From NCBI GenBank assembly GCA_028023455.1, contig JAQFVV010006312.1, positions 498,001 to 562,000 of the forward strand: a DNA stretch of 64,000 nucleotides, given 5' to 3'. The notes beneath the pieces were generated by a model that worked only from the letters and a program-made list of their open reading frames with translations, did no database searches and was not told the DNA's origin. The first letter of the stretch is position 1, and the number at the start of each line of letters is the position of its first letter. A program made the position numbers and the translations under genes. This DNA comes from Epiperipatus broadwayi. Its lineage: Eukaryota > Onychophora > Udeonychophora > Euonychophora > Peripatidae. Of this stretch, positions 1-12,780 are shown in pieces.

Positions 1-1270
1 AACTCTTATTAAGTTTGAGATTTATAATTGAATGTTTGTTTCTATTCAGTTTTTAATTTTGCTAAAATTGACTTTGTTTTTGAATATAGGGAAATTTGGG
101 ATTTCAATTTTTTTCAACTTGTATATCAGGTTTATATGTAGTGCTTATTTGGAAAAGTTTTTTGAAATCTGCATTCTGTATTTGTTTTATTTTTGTATTA
201 ACAACTGGGCTCTGTTTTAGAACCAATTATTTAAACATGAGTAATCAATGAACAGATAATAGAGAAAACCAATCTCCAGTTAGTTTCTATTAACCTTTGT
301 CAGTGAATCATGAATTGCAACTATTTATTCAGAAGCCATTTGTGCATGTTAAATGTAAGCAAGGAATCATGATGCTTTGTTTTTCTCTATATTTCAAATA
401 TTTATAGGTAATCTTTATTAATATTTTTGTTATTAATCACCCCCCCCCCCGTTTCTAATATATGTATTATTACACTGTTTCATTTTCTTTTCTTTCTACT
501 AACATTCTTTTCCCTCATCATTAGCAGCTAGCTATTCATAGATAATTATGATTTTTGTAGCTAGAAGAAATAAAAATATGAAGACAAAAAATAAAACATG
601 AGTTTTGTAACAACTATATAAATGAATTTTTGAAACAAACACATCCATCCATATTAGGTGTTGAAGCAATCGATGTCTAATCATCATCGATGCTTCATGT
701 TTCACCATCTAAACTAACCTCCTAGGGGTCCGCAATTCAGACCTTGCTATAAATATATGCTATTCACTCACACACTATATGCCGAATCATTAGAAAGATT
801 AGTAAAATTAATTTTTGTTTAGTAAAAATGAAACAGTAGTTTGAGTGATGCATATATATATTATGACTAAAGCAATAATTTTATTGCTGGGAAATATGTT
901 TGCTTATATATTTGTAATTATTTTTATATCTGTGTGTATTTAATGTAACAACAAAGAAAAATGGGGAAGGCTTGAAATACTGAAATTATCTTTATCACTA
1001 GTCAGATCGTTGTCTATAATTAAAATTTATAAATCTTAATTAAAATCGAAAAACAAATCATTTATCAGTTGTTGTCAAATGATTTGAGGTCAGCTTGTTG
1101 CCTTTAATTAGAATTGTCAATCGCAATTAAGATCAGTTGTTGTCGAATGATTTAAAATAGCTAAAAATGGTATTTCAAGCCTTATCTGTTGAAAATATTT
1201 TGCTAATTAAATGTTTTTAAAGGGATTACAGAGATAGGGTTGGTATATGAAATTGCATTCTGGGCAGTAT
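1..1270. other. A+T-rich non-coding DNA
   Basis: No ORF with recognisable protein similarity. Visible details are an 11-base C run at 440-450, a short imperfect palindrome at 663-696 whose arms read GAAGCA-ATCGATG and CATCGATGCTTC, and two copies of an ATCAGTTGTTGTC-containing segment starting at 1064 and 1132 (68-bp offset). I see no further structure. Confidence 0.6.
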
Positions 1271-1279
1271 TAAAATGTC

Positions 1280-1424
1280 TATAAAAGGAACCACAGAATA
1301 AAGGAAGTCAGGTTTTTAGACTTTCAGTTTAGTTATCTTTCAGTGAGTTGAGATTTTCGTCAGAAGCATTTCAAGACCTTAACTTTAAGAAGCTGGTGCA
1401 AGTCCTGTGCGATGAAGCGTGAGT
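1280..1424 (+). promoter_or_regulatory. Possible TATA/initiator promoter with 5' exon and splice donor
   Basis: TATAAAAG begins at 1280. A TCAG initiator-like site with its A at 1310 lies 30 bp downstream, the normal metazoan spacing. The following stretch is less A+T-rich than its surroundings and ends at a good splice donor, GTGAGT at 1419-1424, just after an ATG at 1412 (ATG AAG C, which would leave a phase-1 junction). This could be a first exon of a host gene or a promoter inside an old retroelement. The two or three codons visible do not match the start of macroH2A. All of this is inferred from short motifs, which occur by chance. Confidence 0.25.
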
Positions 1425-1430
1425 AGTGGA

Positions 1431-3364
1431 ATCTAGCACCTTTCTTTTTCCTCTTGGAGGACTGTCTACCAGCCATACAATTCCATCTTACAGGCCATAT
1501 GAGATGACGTAGAATTACCAACCTGCCTGCCTGATGCTATGCTGATATCTTAGGTAAAATCATGTAATTTAGAGCTGCCTTAATATGAACATTCACGGGT
1601 GATTTATAATTTGTAGCTAAATTAATTAATAGATCCATTTATGATGTTTTGCTCGTAAACTCTATATAATCCTTTATTAAGATGTAGATAATTCTAAATA
1701 TACATTGCTTTCACGCTTAATTTTTGTTTATATAACTTTATGCGGTTCAATTAAATGTATACAACTTATTTTGTTTAATATATATATTATTTTCTCTAAT
1801 ATGTCGGTATCAATCAATCTCACGACTTTAATTAAATTCATTAGTAAAATTATATTCATTTGTTTATTTAAAATAGAAATTGTTCGCTAGGTTGGTTGTA
1901 TACCTAAAAGTATTTTATTGTGGATGCTTATTTTGTTGTTTAGTTGCCTTTATAAAAGATTGCGACACCTAATATAAATTTCCACCTTCTCTTACCATTG
2001 CCCGGAGGGCTAATTCTTTAGTTAATACGTATATGGGAATCGAATCTTAAATGTAAATTTTATTAGTTTAATGATGTAGAAAGAATTATTATTTTATTAC
2101 ACTTTGTTAAATGACTCAGGATTGAAAACAGATTATTGCGCAAGAGGTTAGACAATTTCCAAGTTTTAAAATAATGTTATAAAATTATATTCATGTCCAA
2201 TAACGTTGCTGGCATACCTTTTCTTTATTCTGATATTTTATCTTTTCCATTTCTTGATTGTTTTGTTATTGGGGACATCGAAAGCTTGAAGCTCCCGTCC
2301 CACTTTTCATAATCATTCTAATCAGAGACACTACTCTGTGGAATGTAAGGATTATGTGCTGCGGATGGCAGTACATAATGATCTGGGATTTGAAACTCAG
2401 CCTCTCCTTCGATAGCGCTCCACCAGAATGCGCGGACATATCAAATCTAAGTTCATCTCAAATATTTTTTTCAAATGATAAAATATCCACAATTGCCATG
2501 AGGCTTTATTTCATTATTGTATGCTAGTACCATTACCGTCTGCCTAACCTTTAGTAAGTCGCAATGATGTGTTAAAGATAATGATTCATTTCATAAAAAT
2601 ACGTTCCGTTCAGAGTTAAAAAGCTTTCTTTGAAAAACCGTTATCGATTCCCATAGACGTAGACAAACGTAAATTGTTTATTATATCATGTAATCTCGTA
2701 AATAAAGCGTATTGTTTGTTTCTTATTTCTAAAAGACGTCTTTGCCAAACAATGCGAATAAAAGTATAAATAATGGTTCTCCTAAGAAATAAATGATTGA
2801 AATCATATATTTTGCCCGTTATCAAATAAATCATTTACTGTTAAAACTGTCACGATCTTTTATATTTAATTTCGGTATCCACAACGCTCCGTAGCAAAAG
2901 TTTTCTTTAATTAGCTTATTAACTCCGCATAAGTTATAAAACACTATAAAATTGTATCTGTAAAATTATATTTATTAAATGAGTGATAGAGGGGATTTTA
3001 TACAACAAATTCCCAAGTCTTGTAAATAAATAATATTGCCCCAAGCGTGAAACTATTTGGTAAAATATATATACGTTTCCTAAATCTTTTGTAATATATG
3101 TTTGTTTAATATTTAATAAATATATCTATTTCATGTAAATCCTGGTTTGTCGTCGAATTATTGGTTTCTAGTTAATATTTAGAACTACTTTCTTTAGCTA
3201 AGAGCTTAGCATTAATAAATAACTATAATAAATGTAATTCCTGGGCTACTCCGACCTCGATCATCATCATCAGTCTGATCTTATGCTCTACCGCTTTGCT
3301 TCTGGGCACGAATTTAAAATAATTTTACTGTGTCATCAGAATTGTTCATTGGGTCAGAGATTCG
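1431..3364. other. A+T-rich non-coding DNA, no gene seen
   Basis: Only short, unconvincing ORFs in all six frames (for example 2258-2527), with no domain or motif I recognise. A CATCATCATCAG stretch near 3262 resembles the tails of some LINE families but nothing around it supports a LINE. Confidence 0.5.
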
Positions 3365-3493
3365 AAGAATAGGCAAATAGGTTAGAATTCAGGACTGCTC
3401 CAGACCTGTGTATCTCGAGCATGATTGGATTTGAGGTACTTTTGCTTAGGATTTGAACCTTGTTAAGTGAGCCTACTATTTTGACCGGTACAG
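3365..3493. repeat. Dispersed repeat, family with copy at 34,715-34,850
   Basis: Shared order of blocks with 34,715-34,850: an AGCAAATAGG-like block, a CAGAATTCA-like block, CCAGACCTGTGTATCTC versus CCGACCTGTGTATCTC, then GTACTTTTGCTTAG, then ACCTTGTTAA and a GGTACA end. The GATTTGAACCT segment is the complement of a Pol III B-box-like GGTTCAAATC, so this may be a tRNA-derived SINE read on the minus strand. It abuts the inverted repeat that starts at about 3,494. Family name unknown. Confidence 0.55.
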
Positions 3494-4121
3494 TGTGATA
3501 TGTTGGACTATTTCCATCGTCTATAAGTGAATGTTGAATGTATAGAAAATTTTAAACTATGTAAACTTTCTAAATACAAACTTGTTAGTAATAACACACA
3601 AATAGACCACACAGGTTAATAATTATATAATGTTTCGAGTAGTAGTATTCTCTACTCTTCTGCAGGTGACTCACACCTTTAGATTCTTGAATATCGAATT
3701 TAAGTTAAACGCTCTAACCAACAGCTATTTTATCAAAGGCAATATATAGTAGAAATTTGACATATTTATATATGAGGGTTGGTTCAAATCCTCCCGAGTC
3801 CTTCAATTTTTTTTCTACTATATGTTGCCTCTGACAGAATAGCTCAATTGGTTAGAGCATTTGCCTTAAATTTGATATTCAAGAATCTAAAGGTGCGAGT
3901 TCAACCTCTAAGCAAATATTGTCACTGTGCATATAGACCAGCAACATTTGAAAAAGAGTGGAGAATAATATTACTCGAAATGTGTAATTACTGACCTGTG
4001 TTGTCCATTTGTGTGTTATTACTAACAAGTTGTTTGTATTTGGAAAGTTTAAATAAAGTTTAAATTTTTTTATACATTCAACATTCACTCGTAGATAATG
4101 GAAATAGTCCAACATATCACA
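3494..4121. repeat. Inverted repeat (~630 bp) with tRNA-like sequence in both arms
   Basis: The outer ends are exact complements: TGTGATATGTTGGACTATTT from 3,494 and its reverse complement ending at 4,121. Similarity continues inward through the TTGTTAGTAATAACACACAAAT block and the TTCAAGAATCTAAAGG block on both sides, leaving a short centre near 3,735-3,830. I find no target-site duplication. Each arm holds a tRNA-like segment, so this is either a head-to-head SINE pair or a small foldback element. Transcription across it would make a long hairpin RNA. Confidence 0.7.
3834..3912 (+). repeat. tRNA-derived (SINE-like) segment
   Basis: TAGCTCAATTGGTTAGAGC at 3,840-3,858 is a clear tRNA D-arm/A-box, and GAGTTCAACCTC at 3,897-3,908 is a B-box/T-loop, at tRNA-like spacing. 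The acceptor and anticodon stems do not pair convincingly, so it is not a functional tRNA gene. A mirror copy with the complementary A-box at 3,711-3,728 lies in the left arm of the inverted repeat. A further B-box-like GGTTCAAATCC sits at about 3,781-3,791 in the centre. Confidence 0.6.
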
Positions 4122-4367
4122 TCTAATAATATACCATCATCACAAACCTTCAGACAAATACTAAGCACATCCATATATTTTATAAGCTGTTCCTTTTTGA
4201 TTATTTGATATTTTTTCAGTACTATCTTTTAATATCTTAAGAAAATTTTATTTTTTGAAAGACTTAACATTTTCATTAATTGCAGCTCTTTATTCACTCT
4301 ATTCTCAAATCTATCCTGCCAATATAAATAAATCAGCATTGCATATGTGTTAGTGAGTTATTTTTTA

Positions 4368-6194
4368 GGTAATAGTATGAAAACAACCCTACCATCTGAT
4401 GGCGCTGTTTTTCACAAAATGCATCATTATACCGTTTTAGCGGCCTTCACTTACGACTGACAGTACGAGGTTTTTTGAACCTTAACAGGCCGCCTGAGGG
4501 TGATGTATTGTACGATTATGTAAAGAAATACTACGCCCATTGCATTGCACCAGTATTTGTCAAATGAGCGCTCTTGAACTCTTGCTACAGTCTGATTTGA
4601 TGGCAGCCGTATTTGAAAGAGACAATGCAAAAATTCATTGTCGGAAATTTTAGAAAGCATAGTGGCATTAGTATTCCATATTAAGAATTGTCATGTCATC
4701 TCACATGCTTCCCTACGCTTCTTAACTGCACACAACTTGAAATGGTTCTTTTCAGCAGAATTTTTTTCCGATTTCGTGCACAAATGCCCATTTACGCGCA
4801 AATCTGTGCGAATGTTATTTGCAAGTTGTCCGAATTGGTCGAAGCTGAGTGAATTGCCGGCTGGCCACACAAGTGGACTCATAATATTGTGTTTTTCCAG
4901 AAAGAGAAACTCCTGCAAGCGTCCCTATGTAGATCTGTGTAAGGGAAATTGTTCGAAGCCTCCAAAATCTCCTTACTTACAGCTTTGAGGCTTCCCTGTT
5001 ATTTTATTTCCATGTTACTTTTGGCTGCTGTTTTTTTATGCCCCCATAAATGGTGCTGTTTTTTTTTTTTTTTGTTTTGCTTCACAACTTGTCCAAAGTT
5101 TCATTTCTTTTTGATTCAATAAATTATTTTATGCGGAAACTTGTTGTTTTTGTTGTTCACATGATTATAAAGTAGGTAGATAATATTTGATAAGTTTCAT
5201 TAATGGTTAAAGTAGGTAATATTTTATTATACCAAAAAAAAAGTGTTTAAAATTTTATTCAAAAGGCCCCACCAAAAAAATAATAATAATAATAATAAAG
5301 AACTGTATGGTAACATAAAATGTTCAAAAAGAAGTCGATAATTAAAAATCAAAACAAACCTTCCCTGCCACCACACCTCCCCCAGCTTAAAAAAAAAATT
5401 TTCTTTAAAAACGAACAGATTATGTCTTTTTTAAAATTAAAGGCCCAAAAAATTAAGGAAGAACTTTTCACCATCATATAAGGCTTTCTGTAGCTTAAAG
5501 ATTTGAAACAAACAAAAAAAGAAAAAAGATGACAATTCAAAATCAAAACAACCCCTCTCCCCACCATCCTCTATAACACCACGTGTTGGTTTATTCAAAA
5601 GTACCAAATTGTTGAAGTCTTTCAGCAAATCAAAACTGTTGAAGTCTTTCAGCAAATCAAAACATCAACCAAAAAAAAAAGAGATAAGTTAAAAGCAAAC
5701 AACCAACCCCCCCGCCACCATCTAAAAACAACAAAGTGTTTGTTACTCTATTTTTGTGTAAACGAACCGATGGAGCATTAATCGATAATTTAAAAGCAAA
5801 CCAACACTTCTACACCATCTAAAAATAAAGTGTTTGTTTCTTTAAAAAAATGAACCAAAAAAAAAATGTGAAAAAAAAATTTGGTTTACTGTAAGTAATA
5901 TTATGCAAAATAAACCTACGGACTGTTAGTCGATAATTTACAAACAAATCAAACACCCCTAGACCTTCTAAAAACAAAAGTACTTGTTTATTAAAAAAAA
6001 AACCCCGGGTGGAATAAAAAAAAAAAAAAACTTTGGTAGTTTACCGTCACTGACGTAAAAAAAAAGCGGTTGAAAAAAAAAAAATCTTTTACCGCAATAT
6101 TATGTAAACAAACAGACGGCCCGTGAATTGGTATATTGATGTGAATTGGGCGAAAAAGAGCGCCATGGTAGAGTTCAGTATTCATGCTATTACC
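4368..6194. mobile_element. GGTA-ended non-coding DNA element, copy 1, with 8-bp TSD
   Basis: The element runs from GGTAATAGTATGAA to TTCATGCTATTACC, imperfect terminal inverted repeats of about 80 bp. It is flanked by an identical 8-bp direct repeat, ATTTTTTA, at 4,360-4,367 and 6,195-6,202. Near both tips lies a TGGCGC motif (TGATGGCGCTGTTTTT on the left; the complement of CATGGCGCTCTTTTT on the right). The interior has no coding capacity; from about 5,230 it is made of degenerate A-rich and CCACC-rich repeats containing related CATCTAAAAACA and GTGTTTGTT words. An 8-bp TSD fits hAT-like or P-like transposases, but the tips match no family I know, so the class is open. A second, inverted copy lies at 8,371-9,921. 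Confidence 0.75.
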
Positions 6195-6202
6195 ATTTTT
6201 TA

Positions 6203-8370
6203 TAATGTGAATGAGGTCTCTCCCATGAAAATCATGCTAATTTTCATAAAATAATTTTTCAGGAAACTTTACAATATAGATTCTATAGTGTCACATTCAT
6301 GAAAGTGATTTTTGCCATATTATTTTTAGAATCTTAGCAAACAATTTTAGATGAAATTTTTCTTATAATTTCAATTACTTTTAGATTTGTTCACTTTCAC
6401 ACAGTTAAAGGAGCAGTTAACAGTTTTATAAACAATTAATTAAATTGCAATAATTATATTCTTATAATGAAATACCCTTCTTAAACTTGTTTAATTATCA
6501 GTAGCACATTATCTGTATTGCATGTCTATAACCACATGTGACTTTCTATCTAAAAAGTTGCCAAAATGTTTCAGTTAATTCACATTTCAAGTTGATAAGC
6601 ATTCAAGCTAGTAATTGCTGATTTTTTTTTCTTAAATTATTGCTAATAAAGGATGTGAGTTTTGTTTTAGGTTGTACTCTAAATATTACAAACATTCTAT
6701 AAATCACCTCTATTATCCATCTACAATTTAAGAAAGTGTATTTTATTTGTTTTAATCATTTCAAAAACCATAATTTGTCTCAAATCTGTTTCACTTTTTT
6801 GTTTCATAAAGCTATCTATAAATTATTCCAAAGACCAACATATCCCTGTATTTTACCATTTTTATTTTCCAGCAATAATAATTTTTCTTTTCATTGTATT
6901 ATATAGTTGTATATTATGTATAAACTTCAGTAGATAAATAGTTGACCAAATTAATAAAATCACATCCTCTAGCATTTTTACAATATGAATTTAAAGCACT
7001 TTTATTCAATATTTATGTCATTTATCAGTTGGGTTTATCAGCAGTGGTTTTTAGATTTCAAAATGACCATGAGCGCAAACTAAATCAGGACTGATTCATT
7101 TCTTACTGTAAACAATCTTTTCTATGCCATTTAATTTTATAAATGGAATAATATAAACTTTCTGAAGATTAGATAGCATTCATAGGTTCTTATATTGTTA
7201 AAAAAATTTTAGTGGTTTTGAAACTAACATGACATTTTAAAATTTGTAGCCTTTATATTTTTAATATTACAAAGAATTGTTTTAATTTCATTGAACTGGT
7301 TATTTTTGTTTAAATATAATTGAATAGATAGGAAGGACATACCATTAAAAGCCATTATTTCAATTTTTGGATTATATATTATAAAATTGGATCAAAATAC
7401 TTCCTCTACCTATTCAAAATATTTAAAAGATCATCCATGGATTTAGTATGATTATGGTTGGTTTTAGATTGATAGATACTTTCAATGTATTAATTCAGAA
7501 AACTTTCTTTTCTTGATTCTATTGTAAAATTATATAAATGTTTTGAACATTTACACAGAAAAGATAAACTTTATATAAATTTATTTTATTTACTGTTTAG
7601 CATGCTTTCAATGAACAATTTCTATTCGTAGCATTTGCACTCGAGTATATAATATTCATGGCATTTATATGTTTTTCAGGATTTAATTTAATATTTAATT
7701 AACCTGTTCATTCAGTATGAGTATAGACTGAACATCCTAAGTTCAAATCCCTGTTTAATATTTATGTTTTGCTTTATGGAAATTTATTTAAATGTTCCAT
7801 TTTTTTGACGAGTCCTGCTTATTTTCAGCTTTGCAATCATCTAGGCCTCTTTAATTTTATGGGTTTATTTTCTCTTTCTGTACAGAGTATTTTAGCCTTT
7901 GTTAAGTCAAAATTTATGGCCGAATTTACTTTCAATATCCAAAACTTGATGTATATTTCCATTTCTTTGTGTTCGATTATATAAATATTTATGCTTGGCT
8001 ACTCTGGTAGATAAATTCGCACGTGACTTATAGTATGATGCCTTGTACATGGGATTATTGCATGGAATTTTATAAACAATTTGTTGTGCTAGTTCTGAAA
8101 GCAATTTAACCTTAGAGTTATTTAATAATGTAATTAGTGACGGGGAGTTGACCATGATCCTCAAATGACTGAATTTCCTCTGCAGTTTTATTCCATCAGT
8201 AAATTTTTAGCCTTTTATTTATTTTTTTTGACAATTTTGAACTTGAACTTTAAATGCATACTACTCATGCAATTACATATTCAGTCCATGTGGAAAATGT
8301 GTTGGTTTCTTTTAATCAAGAATAATTTTCAAAGAACCAATTACGATTCCATTATAACACAATTATGTCT
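6203..8370. other. A+T-rich spacer between the two inverted element copies
   Basis: No recognisable gene. At 7,710-7,755 a segment ending in AAGTTCAAATCCCTG (B-box-like) matches the repeat family seen at 31.3-35.4 kb (compare 35,330-35,370). The rest shows only low-complexity A/T sequence. Confidence 0.5.
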
Positions 8371-9921
8371 GTACTAATGAAGTATGAATACTGAACGCTA
8401 CCGTTTGATGGTACTTTTTTTCGCCTAATGCACATCAATATACCAATTCACGGGCCGTCTGTTTGTTTACATAATATTACTGTAAAAGATTTTTTTTTTC
8501 TAACCAGTTTTTAATTTTTTTTTCGTCATTGACCCGTCTGTTCAGTTTACATAATATTACGGTAAACCACTGAAGTATATTTTTATTCCATCCGGGTTTT
8601 TTTCTTTTCGTTTTTTAATAAACAAATACTTTGTTTTTAGATGGTCTAGGAGTGTTGCTTTGTTTTTAAATTATCGACTAACTGTCTCTGTTTTTTTATA
8701 TAATATTGCTTATGGTAAACCGAAGTTTTTTTTTCACCCGGTTTTTTTATTTTGTTTGTTTTTAGATGGTGTTAGGAGTGTTGGTTTGCTTTGAAATTAT
8801 CGATTAACACTCCATCAGTTTGTTTACACAAAAATACAGTAACAAACACTGTTGACGTTTTTATTTGCTGAAAGACTTCAACAATTCGGAGAGGGGTTGT
8901 TTTGATTTTGAATTGTTGTCTTTTCTTTTTTTGTTAATTTATTATGAGGCTTTTCTATTTTTTTGTTTCACATCTTTACGCTACAGAAAGCTATATTATA
9001 TGATAGTGAAAAGTTCTTCCTTAATTTTTGGGCCTTTAATTTTAAAAGAGACATAAACAGTTCGTTTTTAAAGAACACTTTTTTTAAGCCGGGGGAGGTG
9101 GGGTGCGGTGGTGGGGGTTTGTTTTGATTTTTAAATATCTTATTTTGGGATTTTCTTTTTGAACATTTTATTATGTTACCGCACAGTTCTTTATTATTAT
9201 TTTATATATATATTTTTGGTGTGGGCCTTTACCTATTTTAATTAATTGTTAATGAAACTTATCAAATATTACCTACCTACTTTCTAATCATATGAACAAC
9301 AACAACAAAAAAAATAGCTTCCCATAAAAATAATTTATTAAATCAAAAATAAACGAAACTTTGGACAAATTGTGAACCAAAACATAACAAAAAAAACACC
9401 TTTTTCAGGGGCATAAAAAAAAAACCCAAAAGTAATATGCAAATAAAATAACAGGGAAGCCTCAAAGCTGTAAGAAAAGTAACACGCAAATAAAATACGC
9501 TTAAACAGGTATTTCACGTGAAATCGGAAACAATTCTGCATAAAAGAACCTTTTCAAGTTGTGTGCAGTTCAAAAGCGTAGGGAAGCATGTGTGACAACA
9601 TGACAATTCTTAATATGGAATACTAATTCCACTATGCTTTCTAAAGAATTTTTGCAGTTTCGTCTGTTTCAAATATGGCCACCATCAAATCAGACCATAG
9701 CGAAAGTGCAAGAGCGCTCACTTGACAAATACTGTTGCAATGCAATGGGCATAGTATTTCGTTACGTAATCGTAGAATATATTGCCCTCAGGCAGCCTGT
9801 TACGTCTCAAAAAACACCTGTAGTGTCAGCTGTAAATTAAGGCTGCTAAAACAGTATATTGATGTGCGTTTTGTGAAAAATGATGCTATCAAGCGGTGGG
9901 TTCAATATTCATACTATTACC
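8371..9921. mobile_element. GGTA-ended element, copy 2, inverted relative to copy 1
   Basis: Reads as a diverged reverse complement of 4,368-6,194: the right end is ATACTATTACC, the left end carries AGTATGAATACTGAAC, and the internal blocks (the A-rich/CCACC-rich repeats and the block at 9,560-9,840 matching 4,440-4,740) come in the mirrored order. It is about 280 bp shorter than copy 1. The left tip is altered and I find no TSD, so this copy is older or rearranged. Together the copies form inverted arms separated by about 2.2 kb. Confidence 0.65.
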
Positions 9922-9929
9922 ATATTTTC

Positions 9930-12780
9930 AATTGATAATAGTCAAAAATATTGAACAGAAAAGATAAAGTAAAAAGAAGAAAATTTAAAGAAATTGCTTT
10001 TTCTAGTGTAATAATTGATAATGTTTGGGAACTATTCAGTAAATTTGCCCTTAAGAAAAAATAAAAAAATCGGAAGGATCTTTATAGATAAGTATATAAA
10101 ATTTTTCTGACTATTGCCTTTAATCGAATAGACTTTGTACATTAGTATATTACCTTAAATTCAGTATTCATGAATTCCAAGGATACCATGATAATTCTAT
10201 CATGATCAGTCCAATGACAAGCAAAAAGGAGAATATCATTCAAAGCATAATAGTTGAATATATTTGAAAAGTTAAAATATAAAGTTTGAATTTTTCCAAA
10301 ACATTTAACTAATGAAAGTAGATGATAAAAATAGTGTAGCATATAATTCAAAGAATTAACTTGATACTGTAACGATATACATACATGTTATTACATCACT
10401 TTCAAATAAACGTGGAAAAGATATAAATAAACTCATCCTCAAATAGAAATATATATATATAATTAATAAATGGCCAACTAATTATATAATTATTTAAAGT
10501 TAAAAATCTAAAAACAAGATTGATTTTAATATAAAAGAAAAAAAAAAGCTCTTAATTAAAGTTAATATTTTCTATAATGACGTAATGGCAAACACACTTG
10601 GGCATAAAGTCAGATAAGAGAAATTAAAAAAATACTAGTGATAAAATTTTGAGTTGCCACTCTAAAACAAGCTGGCCAATAAGGATGGAAATGAAAACAT
10701 GGTCTACAGAGAAAAATCATCATTGCCAATAAGAACAATGCCAAGTCAGGCATGATCGATCCTGGAATTTGATGATAAGAAAATCAAAATGATATAAAAG
10801 AAAAAAAGAAAACTTTGGCTAGATTTGGTTTGTTCATGCGGATTGCTTATTTAAACATTTTATACATGTATTGCAGATTTCCAAAATGTAGGCTCACACA
10901 AATTAGTTTCCTGTATCTGCACTAGCTGAGGCGGCCTCCAGAATGATAGTTCCCAGAAAGCTGCAAACGATGGACTGACTGGTCTTCATAAAAACTTAAT
11001 ACGAGGTGGAACTTAGAATGGAGTTGTGCGATTGCATCAAGGGACCACACAGACTGAATCCATCAATTCGACGCCATGGAAAGTATAAACTTTTGTGTTA
11101 AATAAGACATGAACTTTTTATTATCTAAAATAAGAACTTTTTCAAATACTAAACATTATCTAACTATTAAGGAAAGTCTTATTTGACAGTAAAATTTAAA
11201 TTATTATTTTTTTTTTTATGTTTGCTAATATCATTTCCATTCTCGTAAATTTCATATAAATTAATAACTTTAAAATAGGCATAAATGGCTGCATAGATTC
11301 ATATGATTATGTTAATGTTTGTTAATTTCGGGCTAATTGTTTCGTAGTTGAATTGATGCTGGTGTGGAGATGTATGGATGTTTTATGTCAATGTAATCTG
11401 AATAAACGCCTTGGATACTCATTCCCTTGTGCCATGTTAGCATGCAGGGCATAATACCCATCTGAATGCATGGCTCAAAATGGTACCCATCATATTGTCA
11501 ATGGTCATAGATGTATTTCCTATGCCATTGATTTTCTTACGCTCTGGTCAGGACAGTAAGCCGGCAAAGATCGCTAAATCATTTCATTTTTATATCACCA
11601 ATTGGGCAGTGGATCGTTTCTGTCTGTTGATGAAACTTATTAATGATCATGGGGAAGATGCTTATTCCTTCCCATCATGATTTGTTATTTCTCTAATGAT
11701 ATGCTACAGATGTAAATTCCTGTCAGCATGATTGTGTTATGCTAAGTCTCATTTTGCACTGGTCACACCAGTATATAAGTTAACATTGGTTTAAATGCGA
11801 AATTTTAGTCTAAAGTTAAAAGGGTTGGGTTTAGTTAAATGCGTATTCTATGTAGCGTATTTATGCTTAGCAAAATATTAAAATTGTATTAAATCTGTGC
11901 ATATAATTTAAATCAATGCACAAAGTTAATTTAATCTTCAGATGTTTGTATTAACGTGTGTGTGCATGCATAGTAATAAAATGTTTGTTTAATTAAATTT
12001 TGGCAGTAACTTATTATATATAATTTATTAATATTTTAAAAATCAAGAATTAGGAATTTTAAAAATACAGCATGATATTTTAAGCTCAGCTCCATGAGTT
12101 AGTGACTGGGGCTTTTGGTTAGATAAAAGTTGAACCTCACCTCTAAGTATCCTCCGCCTTTATAAATTTTCTAGGTTCAAATCATCTGGTGGCACCCTGG
12201 CATGGAAGATAGGTTTGGGAGGTTGAGGCGTACTATTATAATACCATAACAATCTTGAAAAGCTAAATTGATATTTTTAGGTAACTTGAAATTTAACACA
12301 AATAGTAGTTCCTTATAATCTACAGAAAAAAATTACATTTTGTTAATATGTTAAAAGTGGGCCCTATTCTTTTTAATGTAGTTATCACTTTAATTTTGGA
12401 AGTTACTCTTCTGTGATCTATTATTCTGTTTAAGTACTTGTACATTTTTGAGTCTTAATTATAACCATAATGCATTAGATGCTATTGTTGTAGAAAATAG
12501 TGTTTGCCACAAGCAGTCCATGTGTTATATAAAATTCAATAACTATTTGAAATCACAGAGCCTATAGTATTATTTCCAATAATATTAGTCCAAGTTTATA
12601 GTTTTTACTAACACATATGGTAGTCAAGCGATGCAGTATAATTACTGATAAAATGGGTGGAGGTATTATGTAAACCAAATTTTATCATTAGCCTTTCATT
12701 GTTACATCTAGAAATTCCAATAGTAGAAGTTAGCTAATTAAACTAGCAGTAAATATATTGTAAACTATCTTTCATTTGAT
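9930..12780. other. Non-coding DNA with a less A+T-rich island
   Basis: No convincing ORF. The parts at about 10,840-11,100 and 11,390-11,760 are visibly richer in G and C than the surroundings, but I can assign neither exons nor a repeat family there. At about 12,165-12,210 a GGTTCAAATCATCTGGTGGC stretch joins a B-box-like word to a CTGGTGGCAC motif. Confidence 0.45.

Noticed and set aside
3834-3912. Functional tRNA gene
   Set aside because: A- and B-boxes are good, but the acceptor and anticodon stems do not form and the copy lies inside a repeat.
8371-9921. A single 5.5-kb element from 4,368 to 9,921
   Set aside because: The TSD ATTTTTTA closes the first element at 6,202, so the two copies are separate insertions or a later duplication.
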